Shown: piece by piece, positions 30,138-39,098 of the stretch | Layout of the letters: each line of letters opens with the position of its first letter | How positions within the stretch are numbered: the first letter of the stretch is position 1 | DNA from: CAVSXS01 sp963767715 | GTDB taxonomy: Bacteria > Chloroflexota > Ktedonobacteria > Ktedonobacterales > Ktedonobacteraceae | NCBI GenBank assembly: GCA_963767715.1 | Contig: CAVYFA010000001.1 | Span: forward strand, 868,001 to 932,000 | Length of the DNA stretch: 64,000 nucleotides | Direction: 5' to 3' | Made by a program: the position numbers and the translations under genes | The notes under the pieces: generated by a model | Databases searched by the model: none | What the model saw: only the letters and a program-made list of their open reading frames with translations | Told to the model about the DNA's origin: nothing

Positions 30138-30540
30138 CGTTCATCGATATCGGGACAACCAATAATAGCCTCTTCCTTGTGGAGAGGCTATTCAAAAACA
30201 TATAAAAGCAAAGTTCATTATCTCGGCATGGACAGGCAGTATCCATGTGATTTGTAAAACATGGTGTTTCATCTATCCTGTCATCTCCGACAATAATAAT
30301 GATCTAGGTGTAGATGAGTATAACACGCCTCAACCTAACCGTAAAAAAGCTGCGCCAATCTTAAACTATTTTCCTATATATTTGTTGAGGATAATTGAAT
30401 CGGTTAATGATTTGTGGAAGTGGTTAACATTTCGACTATCAAAAACATGGGTTCATATAAATATTAATTATACGAAGCTGAGGCTGAAGGAAACTGAGCG
30501 CACATCTGTGCTATCTTCAGCGCAATATCTGGATGTGATA
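30138..30540. other. Intergenic region upstream of the HsdR-N-like gene
   Basis: The stretch is AT-rich and includes the right 21-bp direct repeat at 30466-30486. An inverted pair AGGCTATT/AATAGCCT sits at about 30167-30192. The rightward open frame across it has no ribosome site or family match. Confidence 0.5.
30466..30486 (+). repeat. 21-bp direct repeat bounding the HsdR-N-like gene, right copy
   Basis: It is identical to 28783-28803 and in the same orientation. Confidence 0.8.
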
Positions 30541-30688
30541 TTATTTTTGCCACAAGGCTCTATTTGTAGACGCTTTACGACAATCAAGACAATACTTTTG
30601 TACGCCACTTCCAGGGATAAACTTCTTGTGACAAATTTCGCATCCCTTTCACGATAGAGACCTCCACGCCGTAAGTGTTTTGTTTCAT
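30541..30688 (-). pseudogene. Possible small zinc-ribbon protein with a frameshift
   Basis: ATG 30688 lies 6 bases after the stop of the TOPRIM reading frame, whose last codons AAG GAG serve as a ribosome site. It reads MKQNTYGVEVSIVKG and then, after a one-base shift, CEICHKKFIPGSG ... YCLDCRKASTNRALWQK. CxxC twice is a zinc ribbon. Without correction the frame ends early. It may be the last gene of the TOPRIM operon. Confidence 0.35.
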
Positions 30689-30694
30689 TTCTCT

Positions 30695-31498
30695 TCACTC
30701 CTTCAGTCGTGGTATAAGCTCACCTGTTTTCGGGTCAAGCATGAACTTCTTTAGTGAAGCTTCAAACTCCTCAAGATGGATTGTTTGTTCCCAATATAAT
30801 GCTACCTTGATTGCTTCAACAATCTTCCTCTCCTTGCTCCCTTTTAACTGATATTCCCACGCATACTTCATCAACTCCGCTCCCCATGCTTCGCATTTGT
30901 CATATCCATACAATCGATTAAGAACTACTGCTGCACGACTGACCCCTTTAAAAAACTCTGAACCGTTTATTGAGCCTTTCACATGCTTATGCAAGAGTTC
31001 ACGCTCTTCCTGACTCGGGCTTTCTCCACCTACCCAGGTCCAAAGCACTTGTTCCAGTTCTTCTCCGTCAAAGTTCTCATATTCAAAGTCCGGTTTGGAT
31101 AGAAAAAATCTCCCAAAAATTCCGTTATCTTAGACGTTTGGTTGTTTCTAGCTGCACTTTCCAGAATTTTCACATTCTCACGATCACGATTATCTCCATC
31201 GATTATTACCAAGCTATATATGTGCTCTCGGATAGCCGATCGCAGGCTCATCTGTGAAAAACGTGACCATCGATTTACTCTGTTTGATTAGCCCATGCAA
31301 ATTCGTGATAGGGATTGATACGCCCATCGTGTTGAAAAAGCTTGTAAGTGCACCGTACTCGGTGTCACCTTCGCAATATATATGGACTCGCGGTCTATAA
31401 TTTAATCCGTGTCGCCGTGCAAATGCTGCTGCTGCTCGATGGTCATCCAGCAGCCTATTTGACCCGTAGAGCGTTTCTTTCACATTTTTGGCATCCAC
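30695..31498 (-). pseudogene. TOPRIM-domain protein, frameshifted
   Basis: Joined over two single-base breaks (near 31240 and 31085) the product reads GSNRLLDDHRAAAAFARRHG, RVHIYCEGDTEYGALTSFF, then IREHIYSLVIIDGDNRDREN and FDGEELEQVLWTWVGGESPS to LDPKTGELIPRLKE. EGDTE supplies the TOPRIM glutamate and IDGDNRD the DxD, the metal site of OLD- and topoisomerase-type nucleases. A GTG at 31498 overlaps the end of the preceding gene by 19 bases, and that overlap could itself be a third break joining both into one protein. Its operon partners point to DNA or RNA cutting in defence. Confidence 0.65.
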
Positions 31499-32451
31499 CC
31501 GTACCCTAGCTCATCTTCTTCTCGCAGTTCTTTTGTATCAAACGCGTCCTCTGTTGCCCGTCTGAGCATCTCTGCCATTGTTCGCAGGAGCAGTGCTCCA
31601 CCTAGCTGCCCTTTAGACTCCACACGGAGTTTGCTATCCCCAAGACATACTAAGGTGTGAAGCCAACGATTGGGGTCAAGTGATTGCGTTTCAATGCAAA
31701 GTTCTTGGCGTATTGTTTCCAGCTGTTCTATACCGATCTGGTGATACAAGTCATTGACAGTATTCCAATACTCATCTATATGTCGGTAGATTTCTTCGAC
31801 CCCTCTCCGTAAATTTGTAACATCCTCTGCTGAATATCTGATCGAGTGAAAAATGCGGATATACATACAAGGTTCGATAATAATACAAAGGGAGGCTGTA
31901 TCATTCCACTTCCTGATGCTTGAGAGAAACTGATCTGAGCTTGTCCAGTGGTTGAACCGTGATAGATTAAAGTCGAGAATACGCGTGAAGCCCTCTTGGT
32001 TGAACATTTGCATGGGAGAGCTACTCCATCCCAATACTCTGTTTAGATGGCAAAGGACATAGTAACGGAATGGATGAAACAGCAGCTTTACGCCGGAGGG
32101 CACTGACAGTGCAGAGTTTACAGGTCTATCCCATCCATTCGTGCGCTGGCGAAGGTGCCGTTCATCAGAATAGACATGCTCTCCTTTCCTATTTGTGCCA
32201 CGCTCAACGAGTCCAATACGATTGTATTTGCTCCGGCTCTCAATAAGGTCGGCTTTTAATAAGCCAAGCTGCCACAATTGAATAATATCGTGTTCAAAAG
32301 CGGAAAAAGATAAGCCGCGATCATGACTAAATTGTGCCAATTCACTTGCTGTGAGGAGGTTCATTTGCCAAATACGGCGATACTGCGCTATCCAAGCGCC
32401 TGGCAATGATGGCTGTAATAATTGAGGTGATGTATTGTTCTGAGAGTTCAT
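31480..32451 (-). CDS. Unknown protein encoded with the TOPRIM and Mrr-like genes
   Basis: The frame extends from 32544, but ATG 32451 (MNSQNNTSPQLLQPSLPGAW) is the likely start; the ribosome site is weak. The 323-residue protein begins with a winged-helix-like stretch (NLLTASELAQFSHDRGLSFS, FEHDIIQLWQLGLLKADLIE), then FHPFRYYVLCHLNRVLGW, and ends ELREEDELGYGWMPKM. I do not recognise a family. It overlaps the TOPRIM frame and follows the Mrr-like gene by 168 bases, all leftward. If the overlap is a frameshift, this is the N-terminal half of one large TOPRIM protein. Confidence 0.65.
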   Translation of the reverse strand: MNSQNNTSPQLLQPSLPGAWIAQYRRIWQMNLLTASELAQFSHDRGLSFSAFEHDIIQLWQLGLLKADLIESRSKYNRIGLVERGTNRKGEHVYSDERHLRQRTNGWDRPVNSALSVPSGVKLLFHPFRYYVLCHLNRVLGWSSSPMQMFNQEGFTRILDFNLSRFNHWTSSDQFLSSIRKWNDTASLCIIIEPCMYIRIFHSIRYSAEDVTNLRRGVEEIYRHIDEYWNTVNDLYHQIGIEQLETIRQELCIETQSLDPNRWLHTLVCLGDSKLRVESKGQLGGALLLRTMAEMLRRATEDAFDTKELREEDELGYGWMPKM

Positions 32452-32619
32452 GGTTGGGGAAAATTGCACACTATCTCTCCATGTTCGTCCGGTTTTCTTT
32501 TCAGGCTCGCATATTATAACGCACAGTTTAGCCGGAGGAAACAAGAAAAATCAGATGTGGCAGTTATGGCCGCTCTGCTATTTTGTCTAGTGCTTTCAAT
32601 TTCTGAATGTCGAATGAAC

Positions 32620-33384
32620 TTACTCATCTGCGATTTCAGCATACTTTTCCAGAGCATACTCTATACTCTCCAGTTTAGGTTCAAATCCCACTCGCTCTGT
32701 GAATGATTGCTGAAACCACAAACTATACCATGCTCCCCAATCTTTGTTGGCTTTTGTCATTCGCATAGAATGCTTAACCCCTGCTATGTCTCCCAGATCT
32801 ACATTGACTTTACCATTGAGCATTTGCGCCTCGTCAATCAACCAATCCATAATTATCTTCTCATCCAAGCCATTTGCTTGAGGCATCCTCTCCAACTTTT
32901 CCATAATCGCGTCAGCAATAACTCCAACACTGTTAGGAGGCAAACTTTGTGGTGAAATGGTATATAAATATTTGTCCCTTATCCATTGTATCGAGCTATC
33001 TAAGAGACTCCGTAGCGTTTCTATATCTTTGGGGATAAATTGAGCATGAAGAGTAGTAAGACAATATTGGGTATACTTTGATTTCTGTGAGGCGGTCAGG
33101 TATGCTGTACAAAAGAGCATGTAAATACCAAATTCGCCTGCTTTGCGCTGAGAAAAATCTTCGTCAAACTTTCTATCGATATCTTTACGAAGCGTCACAC
33201 ACGCTAAACCAGTTCTACCGTCTTGAGTAGTAAATATGATATCTTTGCCACCATCGCTTCCTCCTCGTGGAGCAATCAGAACAACGTCTTTGTAACCAGA
33301 TGCATTTAAGATATCGGCACTCATTCTTTCAAAATCGTGCTGGTTGTCAAATTCTTCGAGAGCCGCTATCGTTTGCGAAAACAA
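32620..33384 (-). CDS. Mrr-like restriction endonuclease fold protein
   Basis: The frame opens with TTG 33384, with AAGAG and GGAG upstream. Residues 8-75 resemble the Mrr catalytic domain: FDNQHDFERMSADILNASGY, then VVLIAPRGGSDGGKDIIFTT and GLACVTLRKDIDRKF. GGKDI carries the nuclease aspartate. The following strand has VTLRK where Mrr has a QxK or ExK motif, so the site is modified. The rest (to residue 254) is helical and unrecognised. It is the first gene of the leftward cluster that includes the TOPRIM protein. Confidence 0.65.
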   Translation of the reverse strand: MFSQTIAALEEFDNQHDFERMSADILNASGYKDVVLIAPRGGSDGGKDIIFTTQDGRTGLACVTLRKDIDRKFDEDFSQRKAGEFGIYMLFCTAYLTASQKSKYTQYCLTTLHAQFIPKDIETLRSLLDSSIQWIRDKYLYTISPQSLPPNSVGVIADAIMEKLERMPQANGLDEKIIMDWLIDEAQMLNGKVNVDLGDIAGVKHSMRMTKANKDWGAWYSLWFQQSFTERVGFEPKLESIEYALEKYAEIADE

Positions 33385-33448
33385 TTTCTCTTCATCTCCA
33401 AATCAGAGTAATCGACAGCGCTATTTTACTCGAACCTCAGCTTTGTTA

Positions 33449-33748
33449 CTAGATTGAGCGGCAAAATAAAAAGTGTACGCCGCAAGGGGTTAGGGCTGCT
33501 GCAATCGCCGCAATGCGTTCCATGCTCTGCTCAAAAAGTTCAAGCGCAGCGTCAGCACGGGTATGGGGCTGTATCAGCAATGGTTCAAGTTCTGCAAAGG
33601 CGCTGCTAATACACCAGTGCTCGTTTTCCAGTCGCATAGCTATCCCTTCAAGCGCATCCTCAACTTTGACCAATGCGTCGTAGGCAGCAGCAAGTGTTTT
33701 CTGGTAGTGGACATACCTGCTTGGGTCGAGCAGGTCGCGAATGTTCAT
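33449..33748 (-). CDS. Small helical protein downstream of the Bax1 gene
   Basis: The 99-residue product (MNIRDLLDPSRYVHYQKTLA onward) is predicted to be mostly helical, with ALVKVEDALEGIAMRLENEH and ELFEQSMERIAAIAAAL. It starts 23 bases after the stop of the DUF790 gene, so it is probably the third gene of the helicase-nuclease operon. No family is recognised and the ribosome site is weak. Confidence 0.5.
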   Translation of the reverse strand: MNIRDLLDPSRYVHYQKTLAAAYDALVKVEDALEGIAMRLENEHWCISSAFAELEPLLIQPHTRADAALELFEQSMERIAAIAAALTPCGVHFLFCRSI

Positions 33749-33771
33749 TTGTCCGAGTTCAGCAACGGGTA

Positions 33772-35076
33772 TTATGAGCGTTTTATGCCCGTTTCATGAG
33801 CAGGAGGTTTTGTTGCTCTTCCTAGCTTCTCCCCTTTCTCCCTCTTCCCATACACCCGCTCTGCCATCGCCTCTACCCGCTCCATCACCTCCTTCAGCAC
33901 CGGCTTCTGCTGGAAGAAGATCACCTCGCTTGCCACATCCTCAAACGCCTCTTCCGTGACCTTCAGGCCCTTGTACACCAGCAGCAGCAAGTGCTCGCAA
34001 TTGGCGGCTCTCACCTTCTCTACCTTGCGCCTGAGATAGTCGGGATGCCAGAAGCCGACCAGCTCGATCAGTATTCTCCGATGCTCATCGCGCTTGTCGA
34101 CGAGCGCGAAGTCGGGGATCATCACGGTATCGCCCAGGGGCAGGAGGTCGTTCTCGCGCGTCAGGAGCCAGTGGCCGCGTGTATCGCCGAACTTCTCCTC
34201 GAACTCACGGGCGAAATCGGCCTCCAGGCGGCTGTCGAACTGGCCGCTCTGCTTGAAGTGCGTTTGCAGTGAGGAAGTATGGTCCAGCCGGTACGTGGCG
34301 GTCTTGCCCATCTGCGGTGGAAAGACGGTCGCGGCCATGCGCCACTGCTCGCAGAAGAGCAGCGCGGGCAGGAAGGCGGCGAACTGCCGGCCGTAGCGCG
34401 TGGTGGCGCTCACGAAGGGCGAGATCGGGCCGTCCAGGTCGACGAGGTAGCCGTCCTGCTGCGGCGTGATCCAGGACATCAGTTTGAAGAGTTTGATGTA
34501 CTTCCACAGGTCTTTATAGTTGCCATGCACCTCGATGCGCACCTGGCTGGCCCAGTAGAGCACGCCGCGCGCCAGTTCCAGGTTGTAGCGCGTGATCAGG
34601 CCCGCGGGCGTCCACTGCGGGCCGCTATCGCTGAGCAGGTAGGTGGCGGGCCGGTCGGCAAAAAGGGCAGCTTCAACCTGTTCCGGCGACATGTCGAGTT
34701 CGTCTGCCGCGCTTTGCACGACTTCGTAGCGCGCCTGCTGGTGGAACAACTGCGGCGCGGAAAAGACGGGGCCATGCGCGAAGAGCCGCTCGCGCAGTAG
34801 CGCAGGCGGGAGCGGCGTTTCCAGGGGCATGAAGGTGGCCGCGTCGGTGAGCACTTTGGCCAGGCCGCGTATCTCCACGTAGTCGATGCGGTCGCCAATG
34901 TAGGTTTCCAGGGCTTTGTCCCAGGCTGCCAGCGATTGACCGAGGTGGCTCTGGAAGAGTGCGATCAGGTCGCCGGCGCTTTGCTGCCAGTGTGGGTCGC
35001 CTTCGTTCAGCAGGTCGATGGAGAGTTCTGAGCCGCGCAGCCGCAATTTTGGCCTGACGAGGTCAGCCGTGAGCAC
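33772..35076 (-). CDS. DUF790 nuclease (Bax1-type), partner of XPB
   Basis: The 434-residue protein begins MLTADLVRPKLRLRGSELSI, the DUF790 signature, and continues with LGQSLAAWDKALETYIGDRI and SQVRIEVHGNYKDLWKYIKL. The C-terminal part has SRLEADFAREFEEKF, VMIPDFALVDKR and RRILIELVGFW, where D and ExV/ExK-like residues form a nuclease centre. In archaea Bax1 binds XPB helicase and cuts DNA at bubbles during repair. The start overlaps the end of the upstream helicase gene by 14 bases, as expected for a coupled pair. Confidence 0.92.
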   Translation of the reverse strand: MLTADLVRPKLRLRGSELSIDLLNEGDPHWQQSAGDLIALFQSHLGQSLAAWDKALETYIGDRIDYVEIRGLAKVLTDAATFMPLETPLPPALLRERLFAHGPVFSAPQLFHQQARYEVVQSAADELDMSPEQVEAALFADRPATYLLSDSGPQWTPAGLITRYNLELARGVLYWASQVRIEVHGNYKDLWKYIKLFKLMSWITPQQDGYLVDLDGPISPFVSATTRYGRQFAAFLPALLFCEQWRMAATVFPPQMGKTATYRLDHTSSLQTHFKQSGQFDSRLEADFAREFEEKFGDTRGHWLLTRENDLLPLGDTVMIPDFALVDKRDEHRRILIELVGFWHPDYLRRKVEKVRAANCEHLLLLVYKGLKVTEEAFEDVASEVIFFQQKPVLKEVMERVEAMAERVYGKREKGEKLGRATKPPAHETGIKRS

Positions 35077-36451
35077 TAATCTTCCTCCCGCTGCCTGCGC
35101 CGATGCTACGCCGGCGCTGCGACTTACCCTCGTCGATGGTCCTGCGCGCGATGACCTCGAAGAGCACGGCCTGCTTGTTCTCGACTTTGCGCAGCACTCG
35201 CCCCAGGCGCTGGATATATTCGCGCGAGCCGGATGTGCCGCCCATCACGATGGCGACCTTGGCCTCCGGCACATCGACGCCCTCGTTCAGCACCCTGGAT
35301 GTGACGATGACGCGGTAATGGCCGGACTGGAAGCCGTCGAGGATGTGCTTGCGCTCAGCCGCGCCGGTTTCGTGCGTGATGGCCGGAATGAGGTAGCGGC
35401 GGGCGATGTCGTACACGACCGCGTTGTGTTCGGTGAAGATCAGCGCCCGTTCGGTCGCATATTCCAGCAAGAGCCTGTCGAGCGCGGCGAATTTCCCCTG
35501 GCACCTGCCGAGCAATTGTACCAGCCGTTGACGCGCCAGCAGCGCGCGGCGCGCCTCGGTATCGCTGGCGGAGCGCCGCATCAACTCCATCAGCCACGAT
35601 GGTCCGAACTTGCGCGGCAACTGGTGGGCGCGCACGTAGCCGATGTAGATGGCGTAGTCGGCATCGTAGCGAGCGCGCTCCTCTTGCGTCAGATCAACGC
35701 GCAGTCGCTCCGTGCGGTAGTGCGCGAGCTGCTGCCCGACCAGCTCTTCGATACGCTTCGTGTAGACGATTGGCCCGATCAAGTCATCGACGCGCCAGCG
35801 CCCGTTGGCCTGCTCGTGCGCCTCGGGATAGGTCGCCGTCAGCCCCAGCCGAAACGGGGCAGGCGCCATCAGCGCCGCTTCTCCCCAACTGGGCGCCGGC
35901 AGGTGGTGCACCTCGTCGAAAATCACCAGCTTGAAGCCATTGCCATATTCCGCCATCAGGTCGCCCGCCGAGTGATAGGTGGTGACCGTCAGCGGCAGCA
36001 CGTTCTTTTCGCCGCTGTAATACACACCCACATCGGTCGCGAAGGCATTGACCAGCCGCGCGTACCACTGGTGCAGCAGGTCTATCGTGGGAGCTACGAC
36101 CACGCTCGAGCGATTGACGCGGCTGATGGCATGCATGGCGATGAAGGTTTTGCCCGCTCCCGTCGGCAGGACGATGCTGCCGCGCCGTTCCGCCTCATCC
36201 CAGGCCGCCAGCGCCGCCACCTGGTAGTCGTGCGGCTCGCGCATCTCCTGCAACTTCAGATTGAGCGGCTGCCAGCGCGGGACAGTATCGCGCACCTCCT
36301 GTTCCTGCAGGTAAGGCTGGATCGTCCCGTAATGATATCCCTCGCAGCGCCACCGCTCCTTGATAAGCTTGAACGGCGCGGGAGGTCGCTCCTGCGAATT
36401 CACTTCTCGCAGGACCAGCGTGCCACCTTGATAGTAAACCGACTTGTTCAA
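35063..36451 (-). CDS. XPB/Rad25-type DNA helicase
   Basis: The 462-residue superfamily 2 helicase shows all core motifs: REPHDYQVAALAAWDEAERR, Walker A LPTGAGKTF, VVAPTIDLLHQW, DEVHHLPA (Walker B), LGLTATYPE, RALIFTEHNAVV, VTSRVLNEGVDVPEA and QRLGRVLRK. The N-terminal part (LVLREVNSQERPP ... YQEQEVRDTVP-type text) is the damage-recognition-like piece of bacterial and archaeal XPB. It should unwind DNA with the Bax1 nuclease encoded next. A family B palindrome sits directly before the start. Confidence 0.93.
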   Translation of the reverse strand: MNKSVYYQGGTLVLREVNSQERPPAPFKLIKERWRCEGYHYGTIQPYLQEQEVRDTVPRWQPLNLKLQEMREPHDYQVAALAAWDEAERRGSIVLPTGAGKTFIAMHAISRVNRSSVVVAPTIDLLHQWYARLVNAFATDVGVYYSGEKNVLPLTVTTYHSAGDLMAEYGNGFKLVIFDEVHHLPAPSWGEAALMAPAPFRLGLTATYPEAHEQANGRWRVDDLIGPIVYTKRIEELVGQQLAHYRTERLRVDLTQEERARYDADYAIYIGYVRAHQLPRKFGPSWLMELMRRSASDTEARRALLARQRLVQLLGRCQGKFAALDRLLLEYATERALIFTEHNAVVYDIARRYLIPAITHETGAAERKHILDGFQSGHYRVIVTSRVLNEGVDVPEAKVAIVMGGTSGSREYIQRLGRVLRKVENKQAVLFEVIARRTIDEGKSQRRRSIGAGSGRKISAHG

Positions 36452-36482
36452 ATGATTCTTTCCAGTGCCTTCCTAAAACCCC

Positions 36483-36619
36483 AGGGCGACCGCAAGGGTC
36501 TCCACCCCCCTCCCCACCACTCCCGCCCTTACAAAGAACGGGCCTCGGGAGGCACTCTCGTCATCTTTGTAAGGGCGTGGGCGGTGGGGTGGCGGGGTGG
36601 AGACCCTTGCGGTCGCCCT
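36483..36619. repeat. Palindromic repeat, family B, copy 2
   Basis: The two arms, each about 55 bases with several mismatches, begin AGGGCGACCGCAAGGGTCTC and mirror each other across CGGGAGGCACTCTC. It lies between the XPB gene and the rightward aldo/keto reductase gene. Confidence 0.85.
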
Positions 36620-36654
36620 CCTCTTCCCTGCTCAGGTGGACACATTCTTTTGTC

Positions 36655-36795
36655 AATCTGCATTATCGGCCAGTCCAATATCCCCTATCGACGAGGATTC
36701 ATGCCGATAAATCGGCGGTGGCCGCGATAAATCGGGCCCTACTCTTGCTGGGCGGCCATGGGTGCGATAAATCGGGCCCTACTCTGGCTCGTTTG
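36655..36795. repeat. Family C repeat block, copy 2
   Basis: It contains CATTATCGGCCAGTC, GCCGATAAATCGGCGGTGGC and two direct copies of GCGATAAATCGGGCCCTACT, matching the blocks at 11583 and 51125. Confidence 0.7.
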
Positions 36796-36958
36796 CACTT
36801 TGCCGGCGCATCCTCACTCGCTATGCATACTTTAGCACGTAATGCTCATTGCAGGAAGAGCCATACCACCTTGACCTGATTATTCTTCCTGAACAGGCAA
36901 AAACGGAAAGCATGCTATAATAGCGGCAGTAATGCAAGAATAGAACAGGAGCAAAGCT

Positions 36959-37828
36959 ATGGCGATTGCGAGGCAATTATTCGGGCGCAGCGGGCATATG
37001 AGCACGCGTACTATTTTTGGAGCGGCCTCTCTCGGCCATGTGACGCAAGAGGATGCGGACAAGGTGCTCGAGGTACTGTTCCAGTATGAGGTGAACCATA
37101 TCGACGTGGCAGCCAGCTACGGTGATGCGGAGCTGCGCATCGCTCCCTGGCTGGCCCGGCACCGCTCGCAATTCTACGTAGCGACCAAGACCGACGCACG
37201 CACAGCGCAAGAAGCAATGGATGAGTTGCATCGCTCCCTGGAACGCATGGGCATCGATTACGTCGACCTGTGGCAGCTTCATAACCTCGTCGATCCCATC
37301 GAATGGGATACCGCGCTCAGCCCAGGCGGCGCGATCGATGCCGCCGTTGAGGCCAAAAAACAGGGCTTGATACGCGCCATCGGAGTCACGGGCCACGGCC
37401 TGCAAATCGCCGCCACGCACCGGCGCAGCCTGGAACGCTTCGACTTTGACTCGGTACTGCTGCCGTGCAACTACATAACCATGCAGAACCCCTACTATGC
37501 CGAAAACTTCAATGCGCTGCTTTCAACCTGCCAACAGCGCAACGTGGCCGTCCAGACGATCAAATCGATTGCCTACAAGCCCTGGATGGGCCGCACGCAT
37601 ACAAGAACTACCTGGTACGAGCCATTGGAAGACCAGCAAGATATCGATATGGCCGTACACTGGGTGCTCAAACGCCCGGGCATCTTCCTGAACACCGCCA
37701 GTGACATCCACCTGCTCCCCAGAGTCCTCGACGCTGCCAGCCGCTTCCAGCCGGATTCCCCCGAGCCAACCGATGAACACATGCACTCCCTGGTGGAACG
37801 GCTGAGGATGGAACCGCTGTTTGTCTAG
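36959..37828 (+). CDS. Aldo/keto reductase
   Basis: The start ATG 36959 has AGGAGC upstream. The 289-residue TIM barrel keeps the family features: TIFGAASLGHVTQEDADKVL, EVNHIDVAASYGDAELRI (catalytic Asp and Tyr), QFYVATKTDARTAQ (Lys), YVDLWQLHNLVD (His) and the C-terminal PGIFLNTASDIHLL that binds NADPH. It uses NAD(P)H to reduce carbonyls; substrate is not predictable. The gene stands alone between two repeat clusters. Confidence 0.9.
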   Translation: MAIARQLFGRSGHMSTRTIFGAASLGHVTQEDADKVLEVLFQYEVNHIDVAASYGDAELRIAPWLARHRSQFYVATKTDARTAQEAMDELHRSLERMGIDYVDLWQLHNLVDPIEWDTALSPGGAIDAAVEAKKQGLIRAIGVTGHGLQIAATHRRSLERFDFDSVLLPCNYITMQNPYYAENFNALLSTCQQRNVAVQTIKSIAYKPWMGRTHTRTTWYEPLEDQQDIDMAVHWVLKRPGIFLNTASDIHLLPRVLDAASRFQPDSPEPTDEHMHSLVERLRMEPLFV

Positions 37829-37932
37829 CTCCCGTACGAAAGAATCGGAGGATTGGCCTGTAAGGGCGGGAGTGGTTCGGACGGGCGGGGTGGGCGCTTG
37901 CGCCGCCCTTTGGTGACTGTGCGGTTAGATGC

Positions 37933-38091
37933 CAGGGCGACCGCAAGGGTGATTACAGAGGTAGGTTTTGCTCGAGAAAGGGCCAGCGCGGCACAGCGGC
38001 AGGCAAGGCACCCGCAAGGGGCCCCGCACCACTCCCCACCGCCCCTGCCTCTACAATGAACCGACCTCCGAAAAAAACCTACCTGGGTAAG
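37933..38091. repeat. Family A MITE-like repeat, copy 2, with a family B half-arm
   Basis: CAGGGCGACCGCAAGGGT (37933-37950) is half of a family B palindrome. Directly after it a family A element runs from TTACAGAGGTAGGTTTT (37953) to AACCTACCTGGGTAAG (38091). This suggests A inserted into a B copy. Confidence 0.8.
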
Positions 38092-38223
38092 CTCCCTACA
38101 GTGGGATAGCTTCGATAACCTCGGCATGCTGCAACAACTCGGCGTTATTCCCAGCATGGGGTAAGCGAACACGTCCCCCGGTGAGCAGCTTTCATAGCAT
38201 AGGAAGTGGTTAGCAGGCCCGTC

Positions 38224-38772
38224 TCACCAGGGGACGTCTACGAGATGCCGATCTTTTAAGCGAGCGAGTGAAGCCCGCACTGCTGAGATAGTCCTGCGTG
38301 TGAGGCGAGAGATATCCTCAATGGTACGCCTGCCGTCAATCAGCAGCAAGATGGTGCGGTCATGGCGTGGCACCATCATCATCGGGTAGCCTCGGGCTGT
38401 TTCGGTCAAGGTGGGAACAAAGGAAGAGGCAGGTGTAGGAAGTGGTTGTGTCACCGGCGCAGGAGATCGAGGCTGCTCCTCATATGAAGAGTGCGCCGGC
38501 GCGGGCAACTGCGGCAAAACCTCTCGGAGGCGAAACACGAAGTGGATCTCACCCCACAAGGAGAGTTGATGCAGCAGGTACTCGTTGACCTCGCCCTCAT
38601 ACCTTCCCCAATGGAGCCGTAGTAGTTGACCAGCCTCAACCAATAGACTGGCCTCCTCGTGATGCGTGTCCGCTGTCCGCCAAATCGTCAGCAGACCTGA
38701 GGGACGAAAGAATGCCAGTTGTTCGATCACGTCTGAAAGCGAGTTCGCGGAATATACCTGAAGCTTTTGCAT
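38224..38772 (-). CDS. DUF4388-like protein with C-terminal winged-helix-like region
   Basis: The 182-residue protein starts MQKLQVYSANSLSDVIEQLA, then FRPSGLLTIWRT and EASLLVEAGQLLRLHWGRYEG, which fits the PATAN/DUF4388 type of adaptor. A proline-rich linker (EEQPRSPAPVTQPLPTPASS) leads to a tail with DRTILLLIDGRRTIEDISRL and SAVRASLARLKDRHLVDV, a small helix-turn-helix-like unit. Such proteins work in signalling. It is transcribed leftward and has no close partner. Confidence 0.7.
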   Translation of the reverse strand: MQKLQVYSANSLSDVIEQLAFFRPSGLLTIWRTADTHHEEASLLVEAGQLLRLHWGRYEGEVNEYLLHQLSLWGEIHFVFRLREVLPQLPAPAHSSYEEQPRSPAPVTQPLPTPASSFVPTLTETARGYPMMMVPRHDRTILLLIDGRRTIEDISRLTRRTISAVRASLARLKDRHLVDVPW

Positions 38773-39098
38773 GCGTTCCCTCGTACGACAGGGATATCAA
38801 GCCTCACTCAAGCCTTCTTACAGCTATCACTTGCTCCTCACTAGTTTAAGGCCGCTTCTCTCGTGCTTCCAGCATTGTAGGGAGCCACTTTCAAAAAGTC
38901 AAGAAACTCAAGGTGGTCGTAGGTGAAATGGGTAAGCGTTTGGAAGAAAAATATAGAAGCAACAATTGGATATGCGCATCGAAAAGGACTATGGTATCAT
39001 TCCTTTTGACAGAGCCACTGATAACACGATACGATTGCTCTGTAGTGAACTGCTCTGGCTCTATCCAGATAGTATGCTTTTCAAATGAGGTGAACGTA
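38773..39098. other. Intergenic region between divergent genes
   Basis: The 326 bases upstream of the DUF4388-like and alkyltransferase-like genes should contain both promoters. A possible -10 TATCAT is at 38994-38999. No gene or repeat copy is visible. Confidence 0.5.

Noticed and set aside
35018..36730. 570-codon rightward open frame opposite the XPB and Bax1 genes
   Set aside because: It is antisense to two genes with complete family motifs, is rich in Arg, His and Gly, and lacks a ribosome site. It is a GC-driven shadow.
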